A stretch of DNA of 64,000 nt from Dallia pectoralis (lineage: Eukaryota > Chordata > Actinopteri > Esociformes > Umbridae), in NCBI GenBank assembly GCA_029465975.1, contig CM055737.1:17708818-17772817 (forward strand), in the 5' to 3' direction. The position numbers were made by a program, and so were the translations under genes. Below the pieces are notes generated by a model. The model made no database searches, was not told the DNA's origin, and saw only the letters and a program-made list of their open reading frames with translations. Shown piece after piece: positions 38,232-51,370 of this stretch (position 1 is its first letter; each line of letters begins with the position of its first letter).

Positions 38232-39418
38232 GCTTACAACACAAGATATTCCTAGGCGGTCTCCCATCCAAGTACTAACCAAGCCCGACCCTGCTTGGCT
38301 TCCGAGATCAGATGAGATCGGGTGTTTTCAGGCTGGTGTGGCCGTAAGCTATTAGAGAAGTTGAAATTACAGCTCTTATTCATTTCTTCACTGCATAATT
38401 AACTTTTTGATTGATTGTTTCTTCCCGCCAAGAAAATAACAATATGCTTACAACGCTAGATATTCCTAGGCGGTCTCCCATCCAAGTACTAACCAAGCCC
38501 GAACCTGCTTGGCTTCCGAGATCAGACGAGATCGGGCGTTTTCAGGGTGATGTGGCCGCAAGCTGTTATAAAAGTTGAAATTACAGCTCTTATTGATTTC
38601 TTCACTGCATAATTCACTTTTTGATTGATTGTTTCTTCCCGCCAAGAAAATAGCAAAATGCTTACAACACTAGATGTTCCTAGGCGGTCTCCCATCCAAG
38701 TACTAACCAAGCCCACCCTGCTTGGCTTCCGAGATCAGACGAGATCGGGTGTTTTCAGGCAGGTGTGGCCGTAAGCTATTAGAGAAGTTGAAATTACAGC
38801 TCTTATTCATTTCTTCACTGCATAATTAACTTTTTGATTGATTGTTTCTTCCCGCCAAGAAAATAACAAAATGCTTACTACACTAGATATTCCTAGGCGG
38901 TCTCCCATCCAAGTACTAACCACGCCCGACCCTGGTTGGCTTCCGAGATCAGACGAGATCGGGCGTTTTCAGGGTGGTGTGGACGTAAGCTATTAGAACA
39001 TTTGAAAATACAGCTCTAATTGATTTCTTCACTGCATAATTAACTTTTTGATTGATTGTTTCTTCCCGCCAAGAAAATAACAAAATGCTTACATTACTAG
39101 ATATTCCTTGGCGTTCTCCCATCCAAGTACTAACCAAGCCCGACCATGCTTGGCTTCCGAGATCAGACGAGATCGGGCGTTTTCAGGGTGGTGTGGCCGT
39201 AAGCTATTAGAACATTTGAAAATACAGCTCTGATTGATTTCTTCACTGCATAATTAACATTTTGATTGATTGTTTCTTCCTGCCAAGAAAATAACAAAAT
39301 GCTTACAACACTAGATATTCCTAGGCGGTCTCCCATCCAAGTACTAACCAAGCCCGACCCTGCTTGGCTTCCGAGATCAGAAGAGATCGGGTGTTTTCAG
39401 GCTGGTGTGGCCGTAAGC
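38232..39418. repeat. Inverted repeat 1, left copy
   Basis: Six units match 62869-64000 as reverse complement with a constant coordinate sum of 102287. Shared private marks include a 1-bp deletion in gene 38660/63511, CGCTAG in 38446/63724, ATTACTAG and GCGTTCTCC in 39087/63083, and TTCCTGCC in the spacer by 39280. I saw one difference (38674 region, GATGTTCC against GATATTCC). Confidence 0.88.
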
Positions 39419-39513
39419 TATTACAAAGTTGAAAATACAGCTGTTATTGATTTCTTCACTGCATAATTAACTTTTTGATTGATTGTTTCTTCCCGCCAAG
39501 AAAATAACAAAAT

Positions 39514-39610
39514 GCTTACAACACAAGATATTCCTAGGCGGTCTCCCATCCAAGTCCGACCCTGTTTGGCTTCCGAGATCGGGCGTTTTCAGGGTGGTGT
39601 GGCCGTAAGC
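39514..39610 (-). pseudogene. 5S copy carrying both common deletions
   Basis: 97 bp: the 10-bp helix III loss and the 11-bp box A-C loss are in one gene. The only similar double copies are 62685-62775, its partner in the inverted alignment, and 52720-52816. Confidence 0.78.
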
Positions 39611-39921
39611 TATTAGAACATTTGAAAATACAGCTCTGATTGATTTCTTCACTGCATAATTAACTTTTTGATTGATTGTTTCTTCCCGCCATGAAAATAA
39701 CAAAATGCTTACAACACTAGATATTCCTAGGCGGTCTCCCATCCAAGTACTAACCAAGCCTGACCCTGCTTGGCTTCCGAGATCAGACGAGATCGGGCGT
39801 TTTCAGGGTGGTGTGGCCGTAAGCTGATTAGAAAAGTTGAAATTACAGCTCTTATTGATTTCTTCACTGCATAATTAACTTTTTGATTGATTGTTTCTTC
39901 CCGCCAAGAAAATAACAAAAT

Positions 39922-40035
39922 GCTTACAACACTAGATATTCCTAGGCGGTCTCCCATCCAAGTACTAACCAAGCCCGACCCTGTTTGGCTTCCGAGATCG
40001 AGATCGGGCGTTTTCAGGGTGGTGTGGCCGTAAGC
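39922..40035 (-). pseudogene. 5S copy with 4-bp loop C deletion
   Basis: 114 bp, reading GATCTCGATCTCGG, i.e. the two repeats abut without the GTCT linker. Related products are at 40561-40673, 40974-41088, 46663-46775 and 60650-60762. Confidence 0.72.
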
Positions 40036-42230
40036 TATTAGAAAAGTTGAAATTACAGCTCTTATTGATTTCTTCACTGCATAATTAACTTTTTGATTGA
40101 TTGTTTCTTCCCGCCAAGAAAATAACAAAATGCTTACAACACTAGATATTCCCAGGCGGTCTCCCATCCAAGTACTAACCAAGCCTGACCCTGCTTGGCT
40201 TCCGAGATCAGACGAGATCGGGCGTTTTCAGGGTGGTGTGGCCGTAAGCTATTAGAACAAGTTGAAATTACAGCTGTTATTGATTTCTTCACTGCATAAT
40301 TAACTTTTTGATTGATTGTTTCTTCCCGCCATGAAAATAACAAAATGCTTACAACACTAGATATTCCCAGGCGGTCTCCCATCCAAGTACTAACCAAGCC
40401 CGACCCTGCTTGGCTTCCGAGATCAGACGAGATCGGGCGGTTTCAGGGTGGTGTGGTCGTAAGCTATTAGAATAGTTGAAATTACAGCTCTTATTGATTT
40501 CTTCACTGCATAATTAACTTTTTGATTGATTGTTTCTTCCCGCCAAGAAAATAACAAAATGCTTACAACACTAGATATTCCCAGGCGGTCTCCCATCCAA
40601 GTACTAACCAAGCCCGACCCTGTTTGGCTTCCGAGATCGAGATCGGGCGTTTTCAGGGTGGTGTGGCCGTAGGTATTAGAACATTTGAAAATACAGCTGT
40701 TATTGATTTCTTCACTGCATAATTAACTTTTTGATTGTTTGTTTCTTCCCGCCAAGAAAATAACAAAATGCTTACAACACTAGATATTCCCAGGCGGTCT
40801 CCCATCCAAGTACTAACCAAGCCCGACCCTGTTTGGTTTCCGAGATCAGGCGTTTTCAGGGTGGTGTGGCCGTAGGGTATTAGAACATTTGAAAATACAG
40901 CTCTTATTGATTTCTTCACTGCATAATTAACTTTTTGATTGATTGTTTCTTCCCGCCAAGAAAATAACAAAATGCTTACAACACTAGATATTCCCAGGCG
41001 GTCTCCCATCCAAGTACTAACCAAGCCCAACCCTGCTTGGCTTCCGAGATCCGAGATCAGGCGTTTTCAGGGTGGTGTGGCCGTAAGCTATTAGAAAGTT
41101 GAAATTACAGCTCTTATTGATTTCTTCACTGCATAATTAACTTTTTGATTGATTGTTTCTTCCCGCCAAGAAAATAACAAAATGCTTACAACACTAGATA
41201 TTCCTAGGCGGTCTCCCATCCAAGTACTAACCAAGCCCGACCATGTTTGGCTTCCCGAGATCGGGCGTTTTCAGGGTGGTGTGGCCGTAAGCTATTAGAA
41301 AAGTTGAAATTACAGCTCTTATTGATTTCTTCACTGCATAATTAACTTTTTGATTGATTGTTTCTTCCCGCCAAGAAAATAACAAAATGCTTACAACACT
41401 AGATATTCCTAGGCGGTCTCCCATCCAAGTACTAACCAAGCCCGACCCTGTTTGGCTTCCGAGATCAGACGAGATCGGGCGTTTTCAGGGTGGTGTGGCC
41501 GTAAGCTATTAGAAAGTTGAAATTACAGCTCTTATTGATTTCTTCACTGCATAATTAACTTTTTGATTGATTGTTTCTTCCCGCCAAGAAAATAACAAAA
41601 TGCTTACAACACTAGATATTCCAGGCGGTCTCCCATCCAAGTACTAACCAAGCCCAACCCTGCTTGGCTTCCGAGATCAGACGAGATCGGGCGTTTTCAG
41701 GGTGGTGTGGCCGTAAGCTATTAGACAAGTTGAAATTACAGCTCTTATTGATTTCTTCACTGCATAATTAACTTTTTGATTGATTGTTTCTTCCCGCCAT
41801 GAAAATAACAAAATGCTTACAACACTAGATATTCCCAGGCGGTCTCCCATCCAAGTACTAACCAAGCCCAACCCTGCTTGGCTTCCGAGATCAGACGAGA
41901 TCGGGCGTTTTCAGGGTGGTGTGGCCGTAAGCTATTAGAAAGTTGAAATTACAGCTCTTATTGATTTCTTCACTGCATAATTAACTTTTTGATTGTTTGT
42001 TTCTTCCCGCCAAGAAAATAACAAAATGCTTACAACACTAGATATTCCAGGCGGTCTCCCATCCAAGTACTAACCAAGCCAAACCCTGTTTGGTTTCCGA
42101 GATCAGGCGTTTTCAGGGTGGTGTGGCCGTAGGGTATTAGAACATTTGAAAATACAGCTCTTATTGATTTCTTCACTGCATAATTAACTTTTTGATTGAT
42201 TGTTTCTTCCCGCCAAGAAAATAACAAAAT

Positions 42231-42348
42231 GCTTACAACACTAGATATTCCTAGGCGGTCTCCCATCCAAGTACTAACCAAGCCCGACCCTGCTTGGCTT
42301 CCGAGATCAGACGAGATCGGGCGTTTTCAGGGTGGTGTGGCCGTAAGC
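42231..42348 (-). rRNA. 5S rRNA gene, consensus (C63 form)
   Basis: Exact majority sequence. In the inverted alignment with the right contig it pairs with 58358-58475. Confidence 0.87.
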
Positions 42349-44319
42349 TATTAGAACAGTTGAAATTACAGCTCTTATTGATTTCTTCACTGCATAATTA
42401 ACTTTTTGATTGATTGTTTCTTCCCGCCAAGAAAATAACAAAATGCTTACAACACTAGATATTCCTAGGCGGTCTCCCATCCAAGTACTAACCAAGCCCG
42501 ACCCTGTTTGGCTTCCAAGATCGGGCGTTTTCAGGGTGGTGTGGCCGTAAGCTATAAGAAAAGTTGAAATTACAGCTCTTATTGATTTCTTCACTGCATA
42601 ATTAACTTTTTGATTGTTTGTTTCTTCCCGCCAAGAAAATAACAAAATGCTTACAACACTAGATATTCCTAGGCGGTCTCCCATCCAAGTACTAACCAAG
42701 CCAAACCCTGCTTGGCTTCCGAGATCAGACGAGATCGGGCGTTTTCAGGGTGGTGTGGCCGTAAGCTATAAGAAGAGTTGAAATTACAGCTGTTATTGAT
42801 TTCTTCACTGCATAATTAACTTTTTGATAGATTGTTTCTTCCCGCCAAGAAAATAACAAAATGCTTACAACACTAGATATTACTAGGCGGTCTCCCATCC
42901 AAGTACTAACCAAGCCCGACCCTGTTTGGCTTCCGAGATCGGGCGTTTTCAGGGTGGTGTGGCCGTAAGCTATTAGAAAAGTTGAAATTACAGCTTTATT
43001 GATTTCTTCACTGCATAATTAACTTTTTGATTGTTTGTTTCTTCCGCCAAGAAAATAACAAAATGCTTACAACACTAGATATTCCCAGGCGGTCTCCCAT
43101 CCAAGTACTAACCAAGCCCAACCCTGCTTGGCTTCCGAGATCAGACGAGATCGGGCGTTTTCAGGGTGGTGTGGCCGTAAGCTATAAGAAGAGTTGAAAT
43201 TACAGCTGTTATTGATTTCTTCACTGCATAATTAACTTTTTGATAGATTGTTTCTTCCCGCCAAGAAAATAACAAAATGCTTACAACACTAGATATTTCC
43301 AGGCGGTCTCCCATCCAAGTACTAACCAAGCCCGACCCGGTTTGGTTTCCGAGATCAGGCGTTTTCAGGGTGGTGTGGCCGTAAGCTATTAGAACATTTG
43401 AAAATACAGCTGTTATTGATTTCTTCACTGCATAATTAACTTTTTGATTAATTGTTTCTTCCCGCCAAGAAAATAACAAAATGCTTACAACACTAGATAT
43501 TACTAGGCGGTCTCCCATCCAAGTACTAACCAAGCCCGACCCTGTTTGGCTTCCGAGATCGGGCGTTTTCAGGGTGTTGTGGCCGTAAGCTATTAGAAAA
43601 GTTGAAATTACAGCTCTTATTGATTTCTTCACTGCATAATTAACTTTTTGATTGTTTGTTTCTTCCCGCCAAGAAAATAACAAAATGCTTACAACACTAG
43701 ATATTTCCAGGCGGTCTCCCATCCAAGTACTAACCAAGCCCGACCCGGTTTGGTTTCCGAGATCAGAGCGTTTTCAGGGTGGTGTGGCCGTAGGGTATTA
43801 GAACATTTGAAAATACAGCTGTTATTGATTTCTTCACTGCATAATTAACTTTTTGATTGATTGTTTATTCCCGCCAAGAAAATAACAAATTGCTTACAAC
43901 ACTAGATATTCCTAGGCGGTCTCCCATCCAAGTACTAACCAAGCCCGACCCTGCTTGGCTTCCGAGATCAGACGAGATCGGGCGTTTTCAGGGAGGTGTG
44001 CCCGTAAGCTATTAGACAAGTTGAAATTACAGCTCTTATTGATTTCTTCACTGCATAATTCACTTTTTGATTGATTGTTTCTTCCCGCCATGAAAATAAC
44101 AAAATGCTTACAACACTAGATATTCCTAGGCGGTCTCCCATCCAAGTACTAACCAAGCCCAACCCTGCTTGGCTTCCGAGATCAGACGAGAACAGGCGTT
44201 TTCAGGGTGGTGTGGCCGTAAGCTATTAGAAAAGTTGAAATTACAGCTCTTATTGATTTCTTCACTGCATAATTAACTTTTTGATTGTTTGTTTCTTCCC
44301 GCCAAGAAAATAACAAAAT

Positions 44320-44390
44320 GCTTACAACACTAGATATTTCCAGGCGGTCTCCCATACAAGTACTAACCAAGCCCGACCCTGTTTGGTTTC
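44320..44390 (-). rRNA. 5S gene cut by assembly gap (3' part only)
   Basis: Box C and the 3' end are visible; the sequence stops in box A at 44390. The TTTGG form of box A and the related right-contig copies (54392, 56278) suggest it belongs to the 10-bp-deleted class. Confidence 0.75.
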
Positions 44391-44890
44391 NNNNNNNNNN
44401 NNNNNNNNNNNNNNNNNNNNNNNNNNNNNNNNNNNNNNNNNNNNNNNNNNNNNNNNNNNNNNNNNNNNNNNNNNNNNNNNNNNNNNNNNNNNNNNNNNNN
44501 NNNNNNNNNNNNNNNNNNNNNNNNNNNNNNNNNNNNNNNNNNNNNNNNNNNNNNNNNNNNNNNNNNNNNNNNNNNNNNNNNNNNNNNNNNNNNNNNNNNN
44601 NNNNNNNNNNNNNNNNNNNNNNNNNNNNNNNNNNNNNNNNNNNNNNNNNNNNNNNNNNNNNNNNNNNNNNNNNNNNNNNNNNNNNNNNNNNNNNNNNNNN
44701 NNNNNNNNNNNNNNNNNNNNNNNNNNNNNNNNNNNNNNNNNNNNNNNNNNNNNNNNNNNNNNNNNNNNNNNNNNNNNNNNNNNNNNNNNNNNNNNNNNNN
44801 NNNNNNNNNNNNNNNNNNNNNNNNNNNNNNNNNNNNNNNNNNNNNNNNNNNNNNNNNNNNNNNNNNNNNNNNNNNNNNNNNNNNNNNNNN
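44391..44890. other. assembly gap of exactly 500 N at the orientation switch
   Basis: Five hundred unknown bases separate minus-strand units (last one broken at 44390, inside a gene) from plus-strand units (first one begins 13 bp before a gene's 3' end at 44891). The two flanks cannot be parts of a single unit because they are in opposite orientation. The size is a round placeholder, so the real junction is not observed. Confidence 0.98.
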
Positions 44891-44903
44891 TAGTGTTGTA
44901 AGC
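44891..44903 (+). rRNA. 5S gene cut by assembly gap (last 13 bp)
   Basis: TAGTGTTGTAAGC followed by the usual TTTT spacer start. This is the first base of the plus-strand contig. Confidence 0.75.
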
Positions 44904-46448
44904 ATTTTGTTATTTTCTTGGCGGGAAGAAACAATCAATCAAAAAGTTAATTATGCAGTGAAGAAATCAATAAGAGCTGTAATTTCAACTTTTCTAATAG
45001 CTTACGGCCACACCACCCTGAAAACGCCCGATCTCGGAAGCCAAACATGGTCGGGCTTGGTTAGTACTTGGATGGGAGACCGCCTAGGAATATCTAGTGT
45101 TGTAAGCATTTTGTTATTTTCTTGGCGGGAAGAAACAATCAATCAAAAAGTTAATTATGCAGTGAAGAAATCAATAACAGCTGTAATTTCAACTTTCTAA
45201 TAGCTTACGGCCACACCACCCTGAAAACGCCCGATCTCGTCTGATCTCGGAAGCCAAGCAGGGTTGGGCTTGGTTAGTACTTGGATGGGAGACCGCCTGG
45301 GAATATCTAGTGTTGTAAGCATTTTGTTATTTTCTTGGCGGGAAGAAACAATCAATCAAAAAGTTAATTATGCAGTGAAGAAATCAATAAGAGCTGTAAT
45401 TTCAACTTTTCTAATAGCTTACGGCCACACCACCCTGAAAACGCCCGATCTCGGAAGCCAAACATGGTCGGGCTTGGTTAGTACTTGGATGGGAGACCGC
45501 CTAGGAATATATAGTGTTGTAAGCATTTTGTTATTTTCATGGCGGGAAGAAACAATCAATCAAAAAGTTAATTATGCAGTGAAGAAATCAATAAGAGCTG
45601 TAATTTCAACTTTTCTAATAGCTTACGGCCACACCACCCTGAAAACGCCCGATCTCGGAAGCCAAACATGGTCGGGCTTGGTTAGTACTTGGATGGGAGA
45701 CCGCCTAGGAATATATAGTGTTGTAAGCATTTTGTTATTTTCTTGGCGGGAAGAAACAATCAATCAAAAAGTTAATTATGCAGTGAAGAAATCAATAAGA
45801 GCTGTATTTTCAAATGTTCTAATAGCTTACGGCCACACCACCCTGAAAACGCCCGATCTCGGAAAACCAAACAGGGTCGGGCTTGGTTAGTACTTGGATG
45901 GGAGACCGCCTGGAAATATCTAGTGTTGTAAGCATTTTGTTATTTTCTTGGCGGGAAGAAACAAACAATCAAAAAGTTAATTATGCAGTGAAGAAATCAA
46001 TAAGAGCTGTAATTTCAACTTTCTAATAGCTTACGGCCACACCACCCTGAAAACGCCCGATCTCGACTGATCTCGGAAGCCAAGCAGGGTCGGGCTTGGT
46101 TAGTACTTGGATGGGAGACCGCCTAGGAATATCTAGTGTTGTAAGCATTTTGTTATTTTCTTGGCGGGAAGAAACAATCAATCAAAAAGTTAATTATGCA
46201 GTGAAGAAATCAATAACAGCTGTATTTTTTTAAATGTTCTAATACCCTACGGCCACACCACCCTGAAAACGCCTGATCTCGGAAACCAAACAGGGTCGGG
46301 CTTGGTTAGTACTTGGATGGGAGACCGCCTGGGAATAGCTAGTGTTGTAAGCATTTTGTTATTTTCTTGGCGGGAAGAAACAATCAATCAAAAAGTTAAT
46401 TATGCAGTGAAGAAATCAATAAGAGCTGTAATTTCAACTTTTCTAATA

Positions 46449-46566
46449 GCTTACGGCCACACCACCCTGAAAACGCCCGATCTCGTCTGATCTCGGAAGC
46501 CAAGCAGGGTTGGGCTTGGTTAGTACTTGGATGGGAGACCGCCTAGGAATATCTAGTGTTGTAAGC
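46449..46566 (+). rRNA. 5S rRNA gene, consensus (T63 form)
   Basis: Exact majority sequence with T63 on the plus strand; its upstream neighbour 46245 is a CCCTAC copy with the 10-bp deletion. Confidence 0.86.
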
Positions 46567-48544
46567 ATTTTGTTATTTTCTTGGCGGGAAGAAACAATCA
46601 ATCAAAAAGTTAATTATGCAGTGAAGAAATCAATAACAGCTGTAATTTCAACTTTTCTAATAGCTAACAGCCACACCACCCTGAAAACGCCTGATCTCGA
46701 TCTCGGAAGCCAAACAGAGTTGGGCTTGGTTAGTACTTGGATGGGAGACCGCCTAGGAATATCTAGTGTTGTAAGATTTTGTTATTTTCATGGCGGGAAG
46801 AAACAATCAATCAAAAAGTTAATTATGCAGTGAAGAAATCAATAAGAGCTGTAATTTCAACTTGTCTTATCGCTTACGGCCACACCACCCTGAAAACGCC
46901 CGATCTCGTCTGATCTCGGAAGCCAAGCAGGGTCGGGCTTGGTTAGTACTTGGATGGGCGACCGCCTAGGAATATCTAGTGTTGTAAGCATTTTGTTATT
47001 TTCTTGGCGGGAAGAAACAATCAATCAAAAAGTTAATTATGCAGTGAAGAAATCAATAACAGCTGTAATTTCAACTCTTCTAATAGCTTACGGCCACACC
47101 ACCCTGAAAACGCCCGATCTCGTCTGATCTCGGAAGCCAAACAGGGTCGGGCTTGGTTAGTACTTGGATGGGAGACCGCCTGGGAATATCTAGTGTTGTA
47201 AGCATTTTGTTATTTTCTTGGCGGGAAGAAACAAACAATCAAAAAGTTAATTATGCAGTGAAGAAATCAATAAGAGCTGTAATTTCAACTTTTCTAATAG
47301 CTTACGGCCACAACACCCTGAAAACGCCCGATCTCGGAAGCCAAACAGGGTCGGGCTTGGTTAGTACTTGGATGGGAGACCGCCTAGTAATATCTAGTGT
47401 TGTAAGCATTTTGTTATTTTCTTGGCGGGAAGAAACAATCAATCAAAAAGTTAATTATGCAGTGAAGAAATCAATAACAGCTGTATTTTCAAATGTTCTA
47501 ATAGCTTACGGCCACACCACCCTGAAAACGCCTGATCTCGGAAACCAAACCAGGTCGGGCTTGGTTAGTACTTGGATGGGAGACCGCCTGGAAATATCTA
47601 GTGTTGTAAGCATTTTGTTATTTTCTTGGCGGGAAGAAACAAACAATCAAAAAGTTAATTATGCAGTGAAGAAATCAATAAAAGCTGTAATTTCAACTTT
47701 TCTAATAGCTTACGGCCACAACACCCTGAAAACGCCCGATCTCGGAAGCCAAACAGGGTCGGGCTTGGTTAGTACTTGGATGGGAGACCGCCTAGTAATA
47801 TCTAGTGTTGTAAGCATTTTGTTATTTTCTTGGCGGGAAGAAACAATCTATCAAAAAGTTAATTATGCAGTGAAGAAATCAATAAGAGCTGTAATTTCAA
47901 CTCTTCTAATAGCTTACGGCCACACCACCCTGAAAACGCCCGATTTCGTCTGATCTCGGAAGCCAAGCAGGGTTGGGCTTGGTTAGTACTTGGATGGGAG
48001 ACCGCCTAGGAATATCTAGTGTTGTAAGCATTTTGTTATTTTCATGGCGGGAAGAAACAAACAATCAAAAAGTTAATTATGCAGTGAAGAAATCAATAAG
48101 AGCTGTAATTTTCAAATTTTCTAATAGCTTACGGCCACACCACCCTGAAAACGCCCGATCTTGGAAGCCAAACATGGTCAGGCTTGGTTAGTACTTGGAT
48201 GGGAGACCGCCTAGGAATATCTAGTGTTGTAAGCATTTTGTTATTTTCATGGCGGGAAGAAACAATCAATCAAAAAGTTAATTATGCAGTGAAGAAATCA
48301 TTAAGAGCTGTAATTTCAACTTTTCTAATAGCTTACGGCCACACCACCCTGAAAACGCCCGATCTCGTCTGATCTCGGAAGCCAAGCAGGGTCGGGCTTG
48401 GTTAGTACTTGGATGGGAGACCGCCTAGGAATATCTGGTGTTGTAAGCATTTTGTTATTTTCTTGGCGGGAAGAAACAATCAATCAAAAAGTTAATTATG
48501 CAGTGAAGAAATCAATAACAGCTGTATTTTCAACTTTTCTAATA

Positions 48545-48662
48545 GCTTACGGCCACACCACCCTGAAAACGCCCGATCTCGTCTGATCTCGGAAGCCAAG
48601 CAGGGTTGGGCTTGGTTAGTACTTGGATGGGAGACCGCCTAGGAATATCTAGTGTTGTAAGC
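48545..48662 (+). rRNA. 5S rRNA gene, consensus (T63 form)
   Basis: Exact majority sequence with T63. The upstream copy 48331 differs by one base near the 3' end. Confidence 0.86.
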
Positions 48663-49585
48663 ATTTTGTTATTTTCTTGGCGGGAAGAAACAATCAATCA
48701 AAAAGTTAATTATGCAGTGAAGAAATCAATAACAGCTGTATTTTCAAATGTTCTAATACCCTACGGCCACACCACCCTGAAAACGCCTGATCTCGGAAAC
48801 CAAACAGGGTCGGGCTTGGTTAGTACTTGGATGGGAGACCGCCTGGGAATATCTAGTGTTGTAAGCATTTTGTTATTTTCTTGGCGGGAAGAAACAAACA
48901 ATCAAAAAGTTAATTATGCAGTGAAGAAATCAATAAGAGCTGTAATTTCAACTTTTCTAATAGCTTACGGCCAAACCACCCTGAAAACGCCTGATCTCGG
49001 AAGCCAAGCAGGGTCGGGCTTGGTTAGTACTTGGATGGGAGACCGCCTAGGAATATCTAGTGTTGTAAGCATTTTGTTATTTTCATGGCGGGAAGAAACA
49101 ATCAATCAAAAAGTTAATTATGCAGTGAAGAAATCAATAAGAGCTGTAATTTCAACTGCTTTAATAGCTTACGGCCACACCACCCTGAAAACTCCCGATC
49201 TCGTCTGATCTCGGAAGCCAAGCAGAGTTGGGCTTGGTTAGTACTTGGATGGGAGACCGCCTAGGAATATCTAGTGTTGTAAGCATTTTGTTATTTTCAT
49301 GGCGGGAAGAAACAATCAATCAAAAAGTTAATTATGCAGTGAAGAAATCAATAAGAGCTGTAATTTCAACTTGTCTTATAGCTTACGGCCACACCACCCC
49401 GAAAACGCCTGATCTCGGAAGCCAAGCAGGGTCGGGCTTGGTTAGTACTTGGATGGCGAGACCGCCTAGGAATATCTAGTGTTGTAAGCATTTTGTTATT
49501 TTCTTGGCGGGAAGAAACAATCAATCAAAAAGTTAATTATGCAGTGAAGAAATCAATAACAGCTGTATTTTCAAATGTTCTAATA

Positions 49586-49689
49586 CCCTACGGCCACACC
49601 ACCCTGAAAACGCCTGATCTCGGAAACCAAACAGGGTCTTGGTTAGTACTTGGATGGGAGACCGCCTGGGAATATCTAGTGTTGTAAGC
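49586..49689 (+). pseudogene. 10-bp-deleted 5S copy with an extra 4-bp loss after box A
   Basis: 104 bp with the CCCTAC 5' end. ACAGGGTCTTGG has lost GGGC, which also shortens the box A to C distance. Confidence 0.75.
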
Positions 49690-51263
49690 ATTTTGTTATT
49701 TTCTTGGCGGGAAGAAACAAACAATCAAAAAGTTAATTATGCAGTGAAGAAATCAATAAGAGCTGTAAGTTCAACTTTTCTAATAGCTTACGGCCACACC
49801 ACCCTGAAAACGCCCGATCTCGTCTGATCTCGGAAGCCAAGCAGGGTCGGGCTTGGTTAATACTTGGATGGGAGACCTCCTAGGAATATCTAGTGTTGTA
49901 AGCATTTTGTTATTTTCTTGGCGGGAAGAAACAATCAATCAAAAAGTTAAATATGCAGTGAAGAAATCAATAAGAGCTGTAATTTCAACTTTTCTAATAG
50001 CTTACGGCCACACCACCCTGAAAACGCCCGATCTCGTCTGATCTCGGAAGCCAAGCAGAGTTGGGCTTGGATAGTACTTGGATGGGAGACCGCCTAGGAA
50101 TATCTAGTGTTGTAAGCATTTTGTTATTTTCATGGCGGGAAGAAACAATCAATCAAAAAGTGAATTATGCAGTGAAGAAATCAATAAGAGCTGTAATTTC
50201 AACTTTTCTAATAGCTTACGGCCACACCACCCTGAAAACGCCCGATCTCGGAAGCCAAACATGGTCGGGCTTGGTTAGTACTTGGATGGGAGACCGCCTA
50301 GGAATATATAGTGTTGTAAGCATTTTGTTATTTTCATGGCGGGAAGAAACAATCAATCAAAAAGTTAATTATGCAGTGAAGAAATCAATAAGAGCTGTAA
50401 TTTCAACTCGTCTAATAGCTTACGGCCACACCACCCTGAAAACGCCCGATCTCGTCTGATCTCGGAAACCAAACAGGGTCGGGCTTGGTTAGTACTTGGA
50501 TGGGAGACCGCCCGGAAATATCTAGTGTTGTAAGCATTTTGTTATTTTCTTGGCGGGAAGAAACAATCTATCCAAAAGTTAATTATGCAGTGAAGAAATC
50601 AATAACAGCTGTAATTTCAACTCTTCTAATAGCTTACGGCCACACCACCCTGAAAACGCCCGATCTCGTCTGATCTCGGAAGCCAAGCAGGGTTGGGCTT
50701 GGTTAGTACTTGGTTGGGAGACCGCCTGGGAATATCTAGTGTTGTAAGCATTTTGTTATTTTCATGGCGGGAAGAAACAATCAATCAAAAAGTGAATTAT
50801 GCAGTGAAGAAATCAATAAGAGCTGTAATTTCAACTTGTCTAATAGCTTACGGCCACACCACCCTGAAAACGCCCGATCTCGTCTGATCTCGGAAGCCAA
50901 GCAGGGTTGGGCTTGGTTAGTACTTGGATGGGAGACCGCCTGGGAATATCTAGTGTTGTAAGCATTATGTTATTTTCTTGGCGGGAAGAAACAATCAATC
51001 AAAAAGTTAATTATGCAGTGAAGAAATCAATAAGAGCTGTAATTTCAACTTTTCTAATAGCTTACGGCCACACCACCCTGAAAACGCCCGATCTCGGAAG
51101 CCAAACATGGTCGGGCTTGGTTAGTACTTGGATGGGAGACCGCCTAGGAATATATAGTGTTGTAAGCATTTTGTTATTTTCATGGCGGGAAGAAACAATC
51201 AATCAAAAAGTTAATTATGCAGTGAAGAAATCAATAACAGCTGTAATTTCAACTCTTCTAATA

Positions 51264-51370
51264 GCTTACGGCCACACCACCCTGAAAACGCCCGATCTCG
51301 TCTGATCTCGGAAGCCAAGCAGGGTTGGGCTTGGATGGGAGACCGCCTGGGAATATCTAGTGTTGTAAGC
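51264..51370 (+). pseudogene. 5S copy with 11-bp box A-C deletion, plus arm
   Basis: 107 bp. The same CTTGG-to-CTTGG collapse as in the left-arm class, but in a T63 gene and outside the module context, so it probably arose independently. Confidence 0.78.

Larger units (their letters stand above)
1..44390 (-). repeat. 5S rDNA tandem array, minus-strand arm (211 units)
   Basis: Head-to-tail 5S rRNA genes, all transcribed leftward. Each unit is a 118-bp gene (108 bp in deleted copies) and a 96-bp spacer, giving periods of 214 or 204 bp. The gene is recognised from box A, box C, the GCTTAC/GTAAGC terminal pairing (helix I) and a TTTT run directly after the 3' end. 5S rRNA is the Pol III transcript of the large ribosomal subunit central protuberance; it binds uL18 and uL5, and TFIIIA binds both gene and RNA. 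The array is interrupted once by an N gap at 27051-27550 and ends in another at 44391. Hand count: 104 full-length, 80 with the 10-bp deletion, 13 with the 11-bp deletion, 14 otherwise altered or partial. Confidence 0.97.
38232..44390 (-). repeat. 5S array block 8, units 182-211, end of left contig
   Basis: Full-length genes have low ends at 38232, 38446, 38660 (117 bp), 38873, 39087, 39301, 39707, 40132, 40347, 41389, 41602 (117), 41815, 42231, 42649, 43065, 43892, 44106. The 10-bp deletion is in 40770*, 41184 (109 bp), 42028* (107), 42445, 42863, 43279, 43483, 43687* (109); * marks the CCCTAC 5' end. 39514-39610 carries both common deletions. 39922-40035, 40561-40673 and 40974-41088 have 3-4-bp helix III losses. 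44320-44390 is cut by the gap. Much of this block reappears inverted at 56.3-64.0 kb. Confidence 0.9.
41602..44390. repeat. Inverted repeat 2, left copy
   Basis: Unit order and classes match 56316-59107 in reverse with a coordinate sum of 100705-100709. Shared marks include TACTAGG in 42863/57736, the AACACCC (for CACCACCC) change in 43483/57114, the CTCCCTG and GGGCACAC changes in 43892/56696 and the CCTGTTCTCG change in 44106/56482. The left copy ends at the N gap. Confidence 0.82.

Noticed and set aside
1..44390. CRISPR-like array, given the regular repeats and spacers
   Set aside because: The spacer is as conserved as the gene and the unit is a complete 5S gene with Pol III boxes and terminator. 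There are no unique spacers and no cas genes.
44391..44890. A hairpin-forming centre of a natural palindrome
   Set aside because: The centre is not sequenced. The flanks at 44390 and 44891 are not mirror images of each other, since the best match to the left flank lies near 56316, so a simple palindrome centred on the gap is not supported.
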